Of a stretch of DNA of 64,000 nt, positions 1-12,373 are shown piece after piece. The translations under genes and the position numbers were made by a program. Below the pieces are notes generated by a model, which ran no database searches, had not been told where the DNA came from, and saw only the letters and a list, made by a program, of their open reading frames with translations. Origin of the DNA: Bidens hawaiensis (taxonomy: Eukaryota > Streptophyta > Magnoliopsida > Asterales > Asteraceae); contig JAIQDT010000106.1 of NCBI GenBank assembly GCA_021521415.1, forward strand, positions 2,593,001 to 2,657,000, given 5' to 3'. The stretch's first letter is position 1. The number at the start of each line of letters is the position of its first letter.

Positions 1-171
1 TTCCAAATTCCAACTTAGTAGAGTGCAAAAGTATAGAATGATACATGAGGATATGAATATTTACCATTGACATTAACATATTACATTGGGGTATATACAA
101 AGCAACTAAGAGTGAAAGCATAAGTGGATATGAAACCAAAGAGGGGCATTAACAATACCTATTATATCTAG

Positions 172-173
<2 letters not shown>

Positions 174-203
<30 letters not shown>
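174..203. repeat. (AT)n microsatellite
   Basis: About 15 uninterrupted AT units lie just downstream of the first P450 pseudogene. No gene is visible in bases 1-224. Confidence 0.9.
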
Positions 204-207
<4 letters not shown>

Positions 208-224
208 TATTAATTTATAAGCCA

Positions 225-2340
225 TTAACATCTTAGTGGAAAGACCTTGGGTGGCACATTCATTTGCAAAGTAAGCCCAAACTTCTCACCCATATCCATA
301 TCTTCAATCCTCATGTTTTCATCGAGCTTCCAATCAAACTTTTGAATCAAACAGCCTAACATTATATGTAACATTCTATGTGCAATATTCAACCCCAGAT
401 ACATCCTTCTACCAGAACCAAATGGAATGAGCTTGAAATCTTGGCCTTTATAGTCAATATTGACTTCCAAAAACCTCTCTGGCATGAACGTTTCTGAATC
501 TGACCAAACTTTTGGGTCTCGCCCCATCGCCCACACATTACACAAGATTTGTGCATTTTTAGGCACTGTGAAGCCTTGGATTTATACGTCATGTATAGCT
601 TGATGAGGAACAAGAAACGGGACGGGAGGATGTAGTCGAAGAGTTTCTTTTATAACAGCTTGTAGGTAAGGGAGTTGTGAGATATCTGATTCTCGTATTG
701 TATTCTTGTTGTTTTCCATGAGTTTGGTGATCTCTGACCTAGCCGTTTTTAGTTTCTCTGCTCAATCATGGCCCATTCCAGCGTGCCCGATGTTATATCA
801 GTTGCCGCAATAAATAAAGCCTACAAGAATTTAATAAATGATATACTTCAAGAGATTGGTCATATGCTATTATGAAACTACTAATTCAGTATTAGTTCAA
901 TTTGTCTTATGGTGGATAATTAAACTTATGTCATATATATTTCATATTTCACTTAAGTATGTTTCACTTACAAAGAAAAAATGTCTCATGTCATTTCGAC
1001 TGAATTCGGATTCATCCTTTTGGTTGAGGTTGAGCAGTGAGTCTAACACGTCCTCATTTTTGAATGCATCACCATGATGTAACGATGAATATGATCTTGT
1101 TTGCAACCGTTGATCTATGATCCTATCAATGATTGTTAATATCTTCTTACCATAAGCATCCGCACGCCTCGCTAATCCTTGAGGATCAAATGATTTAAGA
1201 ATTGGAAAAAAGTCAGCTACATTCGGCTTCCCTGCAACTTCCGTAACAGCCCATACGGTATCCTTGAATTCTTGTGATGACACGGAATCATATTGATCGA
1301 TATCCATAGAGAACATTATGTTTGAGAGAACATTAAGTGATGTCGTAAATGCAATTCCACCTATGTTTATGGCCTTGTTACTTATACAACAACTACTAAC
1401 ATGATCAAGAAGCTCTTTTACCTACAAGTATATATAATGAAACATTTTCATCAGTTAAGATAATCCAATGTAATTAAATTCCAAGAATAACAAGTTTTTA
1501 TTTTATGGAACCTTTGCATATTGTTTCCGTACGGTTTATGTCATTTATCGAATTTATATTTATTTATATGTTTAGATAGAGAGAGAAGCAATGCATTGAT
1601 CAGGCCCAACAGCTTAATATGATGCACCATGCATGCATTGATCTGTTGCACGGGAATAAAATTAATGCCAAAATGATAAAATCTGTTAAGCCATATATTA
1701 TTTTGTCAAAGAATCCTATTTGTTACACCAGATTGAAACCTGGTGTGACAAATTGAAATCCACTATGAGAAAAGGTTATTATCACGTTCTGTTTAGTTAG
1801 TAATTTTTAAAGTCAATATACTATTCTGTTAATTTTCCTATTCAAAATGGATTTTTTTCGTGATTTTCCCTTTAACTTTTTAGTAAAACCATACGTACCT
1901 TCTCCTCGTGTAGGAGCTCACTAGCGTCTAGACGTTGCATGGAGAACAAATATTGTTTACTTATTGTTCTAAGCCTTTGCCAATGATCTCCGGCTGGCAA
2001 CCACACTATGGAGTACTTATAGTGGTTCGCCGCTCTAGCTGTTTCAGGTATTGATCGGCCAGAGAACGAACGGTCATGTGTTTGAAAGATCTCCTTGGCA
2101 ATATCTGGTGACGAGACGATTATGGTTGTCATACTTCCAAGCTTAAGTGACATTAAAGGTAACGCCTAGAGAGTCTGGAGAGAGAGTGGTGGGTTTATCG
2201 CTGAGTTGCAAAAGGTTTCCAATGATTGGAAACGCGAAAGGTCCTGGTGGAAGCCGCGAATTGCGACCATAGGAGGTTGTGATAACATAGGCGAATGTTA
2301 AAAGGAAAGAAAGCATAAGAGAAAAGCTAAGCTAATCCAT
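225..2340 (-). pseudogene. CYP76-like cytochrome P450 pseudogene 1
   Basis: Intact relatives are ER-anchored monooxygenases of the CYP76 type (geraniol 8-hydroxylase-like). From the 5' end (2340) I read a membrane-anchor region, the LPPGP proline hinge and IIGNLLQL, then the B-helix region (1899-2153), a middle exon (972-1420) and the C-terminal part (225-820). Two introns are supported: about 1421-1898 (GTACGT donor, TTGTAG acceptor) and about 821-971 (GTAAGT donor, CTTGTAG acceptor). The I-helix reads AATDIT. Damage is extensive: a stop at codon 3, a frameshift near 2200, another after the I-helix near 760, an in-frame stop near 588, and a haem-binding loop reading FGSGRRMYLG, where Tyr replaces the invariant haem-ligand Cys. 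This cannot encode a working P450. The family is clear; the subfamily is inferred from the overall look of the sequence. Confidence 0.88.
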
Positions 2341-3663
2341 AGGTTGACTTGTTATTTTGTGTGGGATTGTTGTCTTGAAGATGAATCTATTTATTGTGAG
2401 TTAATGTCAAATAACTAATCTAAGTAAATGATAATAATATCTTCATAATATTTGATTTTGATAAAATAGTTAGTATGCTTGTTAATATTCCTAGGCGATC
2501 TTAATCAAGGCTTGATTTGATTCTATTAATATATGTTAATTCAATTCGATAATGGTAAACTAGATCAATGTACATAAACAAATCCTTCTTTAAGTCAGCG
2601 CAGTTAAATTAATTTAAAGTGAAAAATATAGGTTTAAAAGTCAATTAAAGATAAAGGTAAGAAATGAAATACTGAAGTAAAAACTGGTAAATATAATATT
2701 TAAAAACGAAAGCAAAAAGAATAATAAATGTAACAAGTTTGCAATTTTGTTCATAGGCAATGAAGACACCAAATTATATAGGCAAATTGGATTTTAGTAA
2801 TATTATATTTGTATGGTTGGTAATTAATAATCTTAATCGAGAATATCACTGCCGAAGGTCCCATATTTTAAATTCTATTTCTCATTGAACCTTTGTTAAA
2901 AGAACTTAACGGCATTAAATTTTATCAGAATTTTAAACTGACTTTTTAGGGCTTTTGACCAGAAGGAGGATACGATTCGATAAATGTAAAAGTTACCTCG
3001 AAACGGTACTTCAAACGACGAAATGGTGTTTCAATTCGGGTGTTTAAACTTTCAATTAACAAAAATTAAGCTGTTTATATTAAATAGGAGTTTGTGTTCG
3101 TTTCTAATTGTACTTTCGAGATAAGTTTTACATCAATTGTCCCGTATTCTCCTTCAGATCAAAAGCTCTAAAGCATTAGTTTGAAATTCAAATATAACTT
3201 AACGACAATAAGTTTTTTTTAATGGATGTCCAACAAGATTTTTTTTAAAAGGTGGGACCGTCAGCAGAAATATTCTCAGTTGGGATTATTAATGGCTAAT
3301 CGCACAAAAATAGAATTATTAAAATTCAATTTGCCAATTATTTATAGAGTACTGTTAAATTAATAAATCCTTTTTGGTTGGTTTACAGATTTTTATTTTA
3401 TAGGTTGTGACTTGTGACATGAAGATCTTTCCTCTATCATGTTTGCTTCTTTAAAGATTACAACGTGCTTCTTAGTTTAATTGATGAACAACTATTTTTG
3501 GGTGTTGATTTTGAATACATGTGATTATACATTTGTCAAAATACAATTATTTTTTTTAACAAATTCTTAGCCTTTTCAATTTTTTATATTTGTTCATTAC
3601 AATTGCAGTAGCTTTTTTAAGAAAAATTAAAGATTTATATAGTCGATCAAATATCTCTTTTGT
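2341..3663. other. Intergenic, no gene seen
   Basis: AT-rich spacer between the two P450 pseudogenes. It has short poly-T/poly-A runs and no ORF with recognisable protein similarity. It would contain the promoter of pseudogene 1 (upstream of 2340 on the minus strand). Confidence 0.6.
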
Positions 3664-5058
3664 CTAGAAAAATTCAGAGTTTGATTGGAAATTTGGAATG
3701 GCCATGAGTGGTACATTCCCTTGCAATATGATGCCAAACTTCTCCTCCATATCCATATCTTGTGGTCTTATATTTCCCTCAAGCTTCCATTCAAACTTCT
3801 GAATCAAAGGTCCCAACAATATATGCAACATTCTATAAGCAAAACTTAATCTGTCCAGGACATATTCTCCTGCCAGCACCAAACGGAATGAGCTCAAAAT
3901 TTTGGTCCTTATAGTCGATCTCAACGTCCAAAAGCCTCTCTGGCATGAACTTTTTTGGGTCTGACCAGATATTTGGATCTTGGCCCATTGCCCAAACATT
4001 ACATAGAAGTACTTGTGCATTTTTAGGCACGCTAAAACCTAGGACTTCAACGTCGTCTATTGCTTGATGTGGGATCAAAAATGGGACAGGAGGATGGAGC
4101 CTGAGAGTTTCTTTGATAATAGCTTGGAAGCAAGGGAGTTGGGATATGTCTTTTTCGTGCATATTTCTGTCTATGTTTTGTATGAGCTTTATGAGCTCTG
4201 ACCAAGCCATGGTTGCGAATAAGCTCAGACATAGCCCATTCCAATGTGTTTGATATCGTGTTGGTACCTTCCAAAAATATATCATGCAATAATACTTTAA
4301 CCAACAAAAATTCGTTAAAAATTGTGAATTTGGCTAAACAACAATAGTTTCTATGTGGTTTTATTAGTCTCTTATAAAAATAGGTATGCCACAAATGGGG
4401 TGCGATTCTTCATGAAATTTGCAATAGGGTTTAACTTTCTTAAATTTTGCAAAAAGAAAAGTCGTAATGGGGTGCTTACTTTCAACATTTATGTCGTCTA
4501 AATCCGTTGTAGAAACGGTTTTGTTAATTTATTGAAAGTCGCATACTATTACGACTTACCTTTTTGCAAGTTTTTCATAATATCATTAATTCCCATCAAA
4601 TAAACCTATCAACTAATATTGTTACCTTCTCTTCATGTAGGACTACGTTAGTATCTAGATATTGCACAGAAAACAAGTTTTCTTTAGTTATTCTTGTAGT
4701 CTTCGCCATTGATCTCCAGCAGGCGCAACCACACTATGGAAAATTTATGGTGCTCCACCACTGATCAGGCGGCCTCAGGGATTGACCAGCTAGAGAACAA
4801 GCGGTCATGTGTGTGAAAAAATACTTTGGCTATTTCGGGTGATGAAATGACCATGGTTGTCCTGCTTCCAAGCCTAAGTGACATTAGAGGACCGTAACGT
4901 TTCGAGAGTGTCACTAAAGAGCGGTGTGGTTCGTCACCAAGTTTTAACAGGCTTCCGATGATCGGCAACGGGTAAGGCCCCGGAGGCAGCCGGGAGGCAC
5001 ATATGAATTTTAAAAAGAAAGATTGTATGAGAAAGAAAATTGAGTAATTCATGGTCAT
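3664..5058 (-). pseudogene. CYP76-like cytochrome P450 pseudogene 2
   Basis: A tandem paralogue of the neighbouring pseudogene. The N-terminus (4765-5058) keeps a hydrophobic anchor, the LPPGPYPLPIIGSLLKLG hinge and the start of the P450 fold. Bases 4620-4764 continue the homology but with a stop and frameshifts, up to the same GAGAAG/GTAAC splice donor as in pseudogene 1. The middle exon, which in pseudogene 1 spans about 450 bp, is missing here. The I-helix (LEGTNTISNTLEWAM, near 4230-4290) and the K-helix/PERF/haem region (3833-4180) remain. Here the haem loop is FGAGRRICPG and keeps its Cys, but a frameshift just after it moves the last 60 or so residues into another frame. Loss of the middle exon and several frame breaks make a working product impossible. 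The two copies are shaped differently enough that they decayed independently. Confidence 0.85.
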
Positions 5059-5629
5059 GTGTCACTAGCGGATATTAAGTAACATGTTCCAACTACATAG
5101 AAGAGTAGTGGGGTCTACGGGTGAGCCAAAACCGAATCATAACAGAATACCGAAGTGTTAACTAAAAGTAACTATAACTGAACAAAAATTACGGTTAAGG
5201 TTAAGCAGATATGATTAACCTACCTTTCAGTTATAGTTACGATTAATGTGCCTCTGCTTATCAGTTTTAGCTGAAACCAAACCGAACCAAACCTTGTATA
5301 TTTATGTTTTTTTATACATCTTTTTTTCATCTTTTATACCTTTATTTTCAGTTTCGAACATCCAAATTTATATTGCCGACTTGCAGCTGTCTTTTATACC
5401 TCTAATTTATACACCAACCAAATTTAGAACCGAAATATTTCAGTTTCAAAACTTCATAATTGAGGTTGAAACACCATAACCGAACCAATTTTAAGTCAAA
5501 CAACAAAAAAAACTTAATAATACAATTAGCTAATAACCGAAACCGACGGTTAACCGACCTATGGTTACTTAACCAACCATTCGATTATATTTATGGTTAA
5601 AAAATATCTATATCTATCTATATCTGTAT
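5059..5629. other. Intergenic, ACCGAA-rich
   Basis: No credible gene. Bases 5115-5600 are full of short AACCGAAACC / GGTTAAGG-like words on both strands. That looks like the body of an old non-autonomous DNA transposon, but I could not fix its ends. Confidence 0.4.
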
Positions 5630-6686
5630 TCTATATATACTATTAAAGAAATTCATTTTGCCTCATTTTTATTGGTTGATTTTACTATTTTTCAAAAATA
5701 AAAAGCCCTCATAGAATTTGTTACTAATAAAATAATTCAAAATTAAAATCATAATAATCATTTAATCTATATAATTAATATCATTAAAGACATTTTTTTT
5801 GGTTCATTCTTATAGGGTTGATCTTACTATATTCAAAAAATAATAAGCCCTCATAGAATTTGTTACTAATATAAAATAATTCAAAATTAAAATCATAATA
5901 ATTATTTAATTGGATGTGTTTTCTCCTAGACAACCAATTATGAATCAGTGTACGTTTCATAACCTAATATTCATTCCTTTTTCTCCAACTCACTGGTTGC
6001 GAATCACCATTTTTTTGGAAGATGGTGTTATGTTCGCCAAAATGAATTATTAATTTTGTGATTATTAAAATGCATTTTTATAGGTGTAACATTTATTTAA
6101 ATAATTTGATACAAATACAAAATTTACAAATTGTTCAAATATATAAGCATATATATATACACACACAATTGACACCTTCAAATAAAAAAGCTTCGGTTTA
6201 AGTTTTAGAGAAGACAGTTTTCTGTTGTAGTTTGGTTTTGCAATGATCATCAGCAAAAGTCTAGGTCAGTCTCTAGCAAGGGTTGGCATACTTAAAAGAC
6301 TCGTTTTACACATGCTCAACTTTATGTAGATTTATCAAGGGTGAAGAGTAGAGACGAACAAGAAACAAATACTTATTTTAGATAAGTAAGAGAAAGTAGC
6401 AAACAAAGCAAAAAAATATTGTTTATAAGTAAAAATTTGTAACTTTTGAAGTTTATGTTTTAAAGTTTAAAATTTAGTTTGTAAACATTCTACTACGTAA
6501 TGTCATTTTTTGTAAGTCCATGTCTTTCAGTATTATGTTTTCATTTGAATATAACTTACAATTATAAATTATATTGCTGTCTTAAAATACATATTAAAAA
6601 AATGTTATCGTTTTAAATTATATATGCGTTTACTTGAACGGTTTTTTATATTTCTGCTCGTGTAATACACGGGATCAATAACCTAG
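5630..6686 (+). mobile_element. Non-autonomous Helitron-like element
   Basis: The left end is TCTATATATACTATTAAAG, close to the usual plant Helitron 5' end. The right end has the small palindrome CTCGTGTAATACACGGG followed about 9 bp later by CTAG (6683-6686). Inside, the block TAAGCCCTCATAGAATTTG occurs twice. There is no Rep/helicase coding. The bases just outside do not give a clean A/T insertion site and several TC starts are possible at 5607-5630, so the left boundary is approximate. Confidence 0.45.
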
Positions 6687-6959
6687 CTCTATATGCTATA
6701 CCTTGGTTATGGTTTTGGGGTGTGAGTTACACACTACTCGTGGGGTATGAGTTACAAAAAATAAAAAAAAATTATTTAATTTTTTTTTAGTGATTTAAAA
6801 TAAAAAGTTTGTTAACTATTTAACGGTTCATCGATCTCCGGTTATTTTTACCTGCACATAGATTTTGAGGTAATATTCACGCAACACGTTTTAGAAGTGC
6901 AAGGGAAACCTTATAACTTTATAAGTAGATTTCAGTCTAACTTTTTTATTTATTTCTTT

Positions 6960-7333
6960 TTTTAGGTCCCTTTTGTATGTTTTAGTCTTTTGTATTGGTT
7001 CGGTTATGTATTTGAGGCCGATTGGTCATTTTGTATGTATTGGGCCACGGTCCATTGTAAAGAAGTCCATTAGGCCTTGATGAATATAACTCATCTTCTC
7101 ATGCATGCCACCCTATAAATAGGGACCATGCCATGAGAAACACAACCTTTTGCAAAAATTCCATCTCTCTGACATTCTCTTCTCTCGGCCTTCTCTCTCT
7201 TACTCTCTCACCTTTCTTTACCAGAAAATAATCTCTAGATCCGAGAACTCTTGGTTGCTTAGTGTGATTTCCGCTAGCACTAAGTTAGGTTGATCCAAAG
7301 ACGTTGTTAGATTCACCCGAATAGGGACCTACA
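6960..7333 (+). repeat. 5' LTR of composite copia element
   Basis: Starts TTTTAGGTCCC (the 3' copy has the canonical TGTTAGGTCCC) and ends GGGACCTACA. A TATA box, CCTATAAATAGGG, lies at 7112-7124 and a CT-rich leader follows, so this LTR carries a normal-looking promoter. Confidence 0.93.
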
Positions 7334-7335
7334 AT

Positions 7336-7350
7336 TGGTATCAGAGCGGG
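7336..7350 (+). promoter_or_regulatory. Primer-binding site
   Basis: TGGTATCAGAGCGGG begins 2 bp after the 5' LTR. It matches the complement of the 3' end of initiator methionine tRNA, the usual copia primer. Confidence 0.9.
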
Positions 7351-8688
7351 TCGAATCTTATGATTCAACTTTGTTCTTGATATTCGGGTTTTATTTCCGC
7401 TATTACCCGAACCGAGACGTTGAAGATCTTGGAAATAAAGTTTGGTGTTTGAAAATAAAAGTTCGAAGATCCGAGGAAATAAAGGTGTTTGAAGTTCGTC
7501 TTTGTAGATCTGGGAGTTTCACGACCAAGTTTAAGAGGTGATGTTGGCTTTCCGGCGGAGGGTGGCCGGTGACCTCGCTCGGACAGCGGAGGGTGGCCGG
7601 TAATCTCGCTCAGGTGCTTACGAATCTGGAAGCTATGTCAAGGAATAAAAGAGAGTGGTGGCTGCGTGTTTATGACTGGTGTGTTTTCGCCACGACAGCT
7701 TGGGGTTTCCGTCATGCGAAATGAATATGGGTGGTCGGCCACCACCGATATGGTGGTGGTGGTGTTGAAAGTTTTCTGGTAAAGTATTATGATGGCTAAC
7801 GGTAGCTGTGGTGTTTGTTCATGTCGCCCGTGGTTTTGTGAGTGTTTGTTGACGTTGTTGCGGTTTTCCGGTTGGTTTGGTCGTCGGTGACCCTAGACTG
7901 TGGTTCAAAGTGGGGGCCGGCCGGATCTCATATGGCGGCTAGGATCATAGATGATAGTTCAAGATAATGGAGTGCGGCGGCGTCTGAATGCTAACCGGCC
8001 GGAATAGTGTTTTCCGTTAGGATGGCCGGTGAACTCAAGTGGGTATGACAAGAGGTAACTGATGGCTAGGTCACAAACATCTTGTTAGTGGGCTGCTAGG
8101 ATTTTTATTATGGGCATGGGTTATTTCACTTTGGGTTGAACAAATTTGTTTGGCAAACCTTTATGGATCAGATACTTAAAATTAAGATTTGATTTCTTTT
8201 AGGCCTAATCAAAACAAATATGGGTTGAGGCTATGTGGGCTGCATTTTCATTAAATTTCACTATGGGCTACTGCTTTTAATTATCTCTAGGCTGTTTAAA
8301 GGTGAATGTTTTTCGTGTTGACCAAACTGAAGAAAGTCAAATTTGTTCGGTTTTTGTCATTGTTTAACTGTGTTCAAAGCTTGTTGTTTTTAAGGCATTC
8401 GAGAAGTTGGATCCGAAAGGTGAACTTCGAACGAAATAATAAGTTTTGTTCATTTGATCGTTGAATCCGGTAATTCGAAATCGATTTGTGGATATTCGAG
8501 CTCTTCTCAACCTATATTGCTTAAGATTCGAGATGGATAAAGAAGCGAGAACTTCTTCATGAATGAATTAGGTGGGTCATACCTTGAGGGGGTGAATTGA
8601 AACGAATAAGGTTCGGTTTATCGGCTGAAATGTGAAGATGCGAGAGACGGTTCGATGATGTTTGGAGATCACAAGTCAAGGGGGTGAT
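7351..8688 (+). other. Non-coding leader ending in a polypurine tract
   Basis: About 1.3 kb with no protein similarity. Bases 7550-8050 are GC-richer and repeat the words GGTGGCCGG and CGGCCGG. It ends GTCAAGGGGGTGAT directly against the next LTR, which is how the 3' end of a retroelement interior looks. This stretch therefore resembles the inside of a non-autonomous element rather than an ordinary leader. Confidence 0.6.
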
Positions 8689-9108
8689 TGTAAGGCCAAA
8701 AATGTGACTTGCGATATCAAAGTATGAAACCCGTTATATATTTACGGTCAATTTAATAATTAAAGTGGACGAGAAATCCGGACACGAGACGAGAATTTCG
8801 ACACACGTTTAAGTTTAACGAGAATGCTTCTAGAATGTTTTCTTGTTACTATGTTTAGCTATAAATAGGGAACATTTGTTAGTTTTATGTGTGTGTTTTG
8901 GATGGTGTTTTCACCCACCCAAGGGGAGCTCACCTTGGGTGGGGTCGATTCGTTTACTTAATATATTAAATCTTTCAACCGATAACGAGATCGTTCATTT
9001 ATATTATCGTTATATCATTTTGTTCGGTCGTTTGATTTCACTGCACCCGTCTCGAGCACTTATCAAGAACAAAGCCGATCGTTGTCGGATCTGGTTTTGG
9101 GACCTACA
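8689..9108 (+). repeat. Second, foreign LTR inside the composite element
   Basis: A 420-bp LTR unit starting TGTAAGGCC and ending GGGACCTACA. It has a TATA box at 8861-8871 (GCTATAAATAGGG) and the block GGTGTTTTCACCCAC. It differs from the outer LTRs but is clearly the same family as the solo LTR at 32135-32532 on the other strand. A polypurine tract sits on its left and a decayed primer site (ATTGGTAT) on its right, with no target duplication (GTGAT versus ATTGG). Confidence 0.82.
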
Positions 9109-9202
9109 ATTGGTATGCATGAAGACGTACGGGAAGGCCCTTGTATCCCAAGTTGGTGTGGATTGGGATGATTAATTCCAAGAGCTGTAGAATCCTCTTA
9201 AC

Positions 9203-11027
9203 ATGGCCGGCATGGCTCTCACAGACAATGAAGCTTCTTCATCTGCTGCTGCAAGTTCTGATGTGTCACCATCAGACGAGGTAAAAAGAAATGTATGCAC
9301 TGAAGCTTGCGTAAATAAAGTTACATATTATAGATATCTTCAGGACGAAGTTTTGAAAGAAAACGCAAAACTTCGTCAAAACGCAAAACTTCGTCAAGTA
9401 AATGCTGAATATGTAAAGGCTGACAAGATATATGTTGAAAAGATTAAAACACATAACGATGATGTTGCAAATCTTAAACTTAAAATCTTTCAAGGAGAGC
9501 ACAATGTCATCTATTACAAGGACATTGTAAATAAATTAAAAGATGAAATTGAAAAGTTGAAACTTGATCTTTCTGATAAACGAGAAAAGGAAAAACAAGT
9601 TGAAAGATTTGAAGCATTATCTGAACAATTAGATGATCTTATCAGAGCTCAGAGAAGTACTAAAGTTAAATCAGGACTAGGTTGTGATTATTCAGCGGTG
9701 CCTCCACCAATGAATGATAATTACACTTGCCTACCCCATTTTAGCTATAATACTTCTCCTGATGAAGAGATGGCCTATGGTATTGGTAAACTACCAAAAC
9801 CAGTGAAATTTGTTTTAGCTGCCTCTCCATTAACAGCTCAAATTTCATCATCTAATAATTCTAACGTCAACATGTCTTGTGTAGCGGGTGATGTGAGTGG
9901 TGGGAAGGTTAACCAGGATTGTAAATCAAAAGGAGAGTTAGAACCACGTTTTAAATCCTGTGTGGGTCTAACAAAATCCATTAACAATCCTGTTTGTAAC
10001 AAAGTGTGTGAGTCAATGATAGGAAGTTTAATGTCTAGATCAAATGATGTATTTTGTGAATCATCAAGTGATGACGGTTGTACAAATGTTTGCAATGAAA
10101 GTGAATGTTCCTCTTCTGATTCAGAATGTGAAACTGTATTTGATGAAACCGTCAAAGTCAAGGTTAATGAACAGGCTAGTCAAAACTGCTCATCAACTGA
10201 TAATAAAATTGAGAACTTAATAAAGGAGAAAATTAGCTTTGAAAATGAAAAACCAAGCACTTCATGTAAATATGTACCACCCAAGAAAACTTTATTTTCT
10301 AAATACAAATTATAACAATAGTTCTCAATTTTATGATCAATTTGATAGTGACTTTTACTACTCTCGACAGAAACCTAGGCAATCAAATTATTTTGCAACT
10401 AATCATTCAAATGCTTACAATTATCAGTCAGATAGAGATCACCAACATGTTAACCAAACAACATCACCTCATCCCACATATCTCAGCGAGCAAGATGTCT
10501 ATAAATGCAACCAAAGAAAATGTTGCTTCATTTGCGGAAATCCGTCTCATCTTGCAAGACATTGCAAGAACATGCACAAACAACAAAGAGACTTCAACAG
10601 TAAGTTTGGACAGACATTTCCTAAGTATAATGCTCATACCAAGAAAATGTCTCACCAAACTTACACTTCAGCTAGTGAGACAAACTTAGGATCCAAAAGA
10701 GCCGAAAAACCCAAGAAACCATTTTGGCTAACCCAAAGAGAAAGAAAGCGGTTAGCTAAGGGATCTGAAGCTGAAAAGCCCAAGAGCCTATCAAAGGTTT
10801 TCACAAAGGCTAATCAAGAAGATTTTGTGGTTAAGCCTAAACCAAAACGAAGGCAATCCAGAAAACTTTTCAAAAACCGAGGAAATCATAATTCAAGTTC
10901 CTCGAGGGATTGCTCTTCAAATTCTGATTCACAAAAGGAATATATTTTCAGAAATCATAAAATTAAACTTGGTGATTTTGTGTTTAACCTTCCCGAGACA
11001 AGAGTGTCTCGAGAAAACCTCCACTAA
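9203..11027 (+). pseudogene. gag: copia gag (nucleocapsid), frameshifted
   Basis: Gag packages element RNA into virus-like particles. Residues 1-370 (9203-10315) begin MAGMALTDNE. They contain a coiled-coil-prone Lys/Glu-rich stretch at about residues 45-150 and an acidic, Ser-rich end. Reading then moves to another frame (about 10239-11027), which holds the zinc knuckle CFICGNPSHLARHC at 10524-10565 (CX2CX4HX4C), followed by a basic Lys/Arg-rich tail. The two frames overlap by about 75 bp and each carries part of one protein, so an indel lies within the overlap. I read it as a decay mutation; a programmed shift is possible but I see no slippery site with a strong stem. The ATG at 9203 is the first in frame and lies 95 bp after the inner LTR. 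Confidence 0.82.
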
Positions 11028-11035
11028 CTGGTTCT

Positions 11036-12298
11036 TTGTGTGTGCAGGGACAGCCTAGACGGCCTATCAACAGTATTTGGTACTTAGACAGTGGCTGCAC
11101 CCGACACATGATAGGAGACGAATCGCTGTTGTTCGACATCAAACCATTCAACGGTGGTCACGTTTCCTTTGTCGGTGATATTGGAGGAGAGATAACGAAA
11201 CAAGGGAAGGTCTCGAATGGCACTCTGACATTCGATGAAGTCAATCTGGTGGAATAGCTCAACCATAATCTGCTCAGCGTCTCTCAAATCTTTGATAAGA
11301 AATTTTCAACCCTATTTACTGAAAATGAATGTCTCATTTTGAAACAAGGTTTTAAAGTCCCTAACGAGTGGATTATGATGAGTACTCCGAGGCACAACGA
11401 TGCCTACATTCTGGACATGAGAAGCAATTATTCCATGCGATCTGCTTCTTGCTTAATGTCCAAGGCCTCGGAGAACGATTCATCCTTATGGCATCGACGG
11501 TTGGGTCACGTCAACTTTAAGAACTTGAACAAGTTGGTTAAAGGTGACCATGTGAGGGGTCTGCCAGTAAATTCTTTTCACTGTGCTGAAAAATGTCTAT
11601 CTTGTTCTAAATGCAAACAGCACAAACTCCCTCATAGGCCCAAGCTTGTAAATTCCATCAATTCCACTCTTCAGTTGTTGCACATGGATCTTTTTGGTCC
11701 AATTCAACCAATGGCAATAGGTCAAAAAGCCTATTGTCTGGTTATTACTGATAACTTTTCACGTTTCAGTTGGACATTTCTATTAGGGCACAAAGACGAG
11801 ACGTCACATTTTCTGCTCAGGTTCATTGTGTTGGTTGAGAATCAAGCTGATAAAAAGGTGAAATGTATCAGAAGTGACAACGGCACAGAATTCTGCAACA
11901 AGGTGGTGAATAAATTCTGCCAAAACAAGGGAATTATTCATCAACTCAGTGCACCTTACATTCCCGAACAAAATGGGGTGGCTGAGAGAAGAAACCGTAC
12001 TTTGGTGGAAGCCACTAGAACAATGCTATCATATTCCAAATTACCATTGATTTTCTGGGGTGAAGCCATCAACGCTGCTTGCTTTACCCAGAATAGCGTG
12101 CTGCTGAACAAGACTCCATATGAAGTCTTCTATGGAATGAAGCCAAGGGTAAATTTCTTCAGCACGTTTGGATGTCCCTGTACCATACTCCAAACAAATG
12201 TTGGAACAACCTCCAAGTTTGCTGAAAAGGCGGATGAGTGCTACTTTGTTGGTTATTCTGCTGATAAAAGTGCTTATCGTGTGTATAGCAAGAAATAA
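11036..12298 (+). pseudogene. pol: copia protease-integrase with internal stop
   Basis: Protease matures the polyprotein and integrase inserts the cDNA. WYLDSGCTRHM near 11078-11110 is the aspartic-protease active site (DSG). A stop at 11256-11258 interrupts the frame; the same frame then reopens. Integrase follows: the zinc-binding half (WHRRLGHVN, then CLSCSKCKQ) and the DDE core, with Asp in LLHMDLFGP, Asp in RSDNGTEF and Glu in YIPEQNGVAERRN. A second stop ends the stretch at 12296-12298. The catalytic residues are all present, so damage is limited to stops here. The frame differs from the CCHC half of gag just upstream. Confidence 0.88.
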
Positions 12299-12373
12299 AG
12301 AGTAATCTTGGAATCCTTCAACATTGATTGGCAAGAGTTAAACCCTACTGATGCACACAATGGTCCGGACTGA

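Noticed and set aside
225..5058. One functional P450 gene with unusual introns
   Set aside because: Two separate N-termini, two haem loops, multiple stops and frameshifts, and a missing exon show two independent pseudogenes.
10239..10315. Programmed ribosomal frameshift in gag
   Set aside because: The frames overlap but I see no slippery heptamer followed by a strong stem, and the rest of the element is full of decay mutations.
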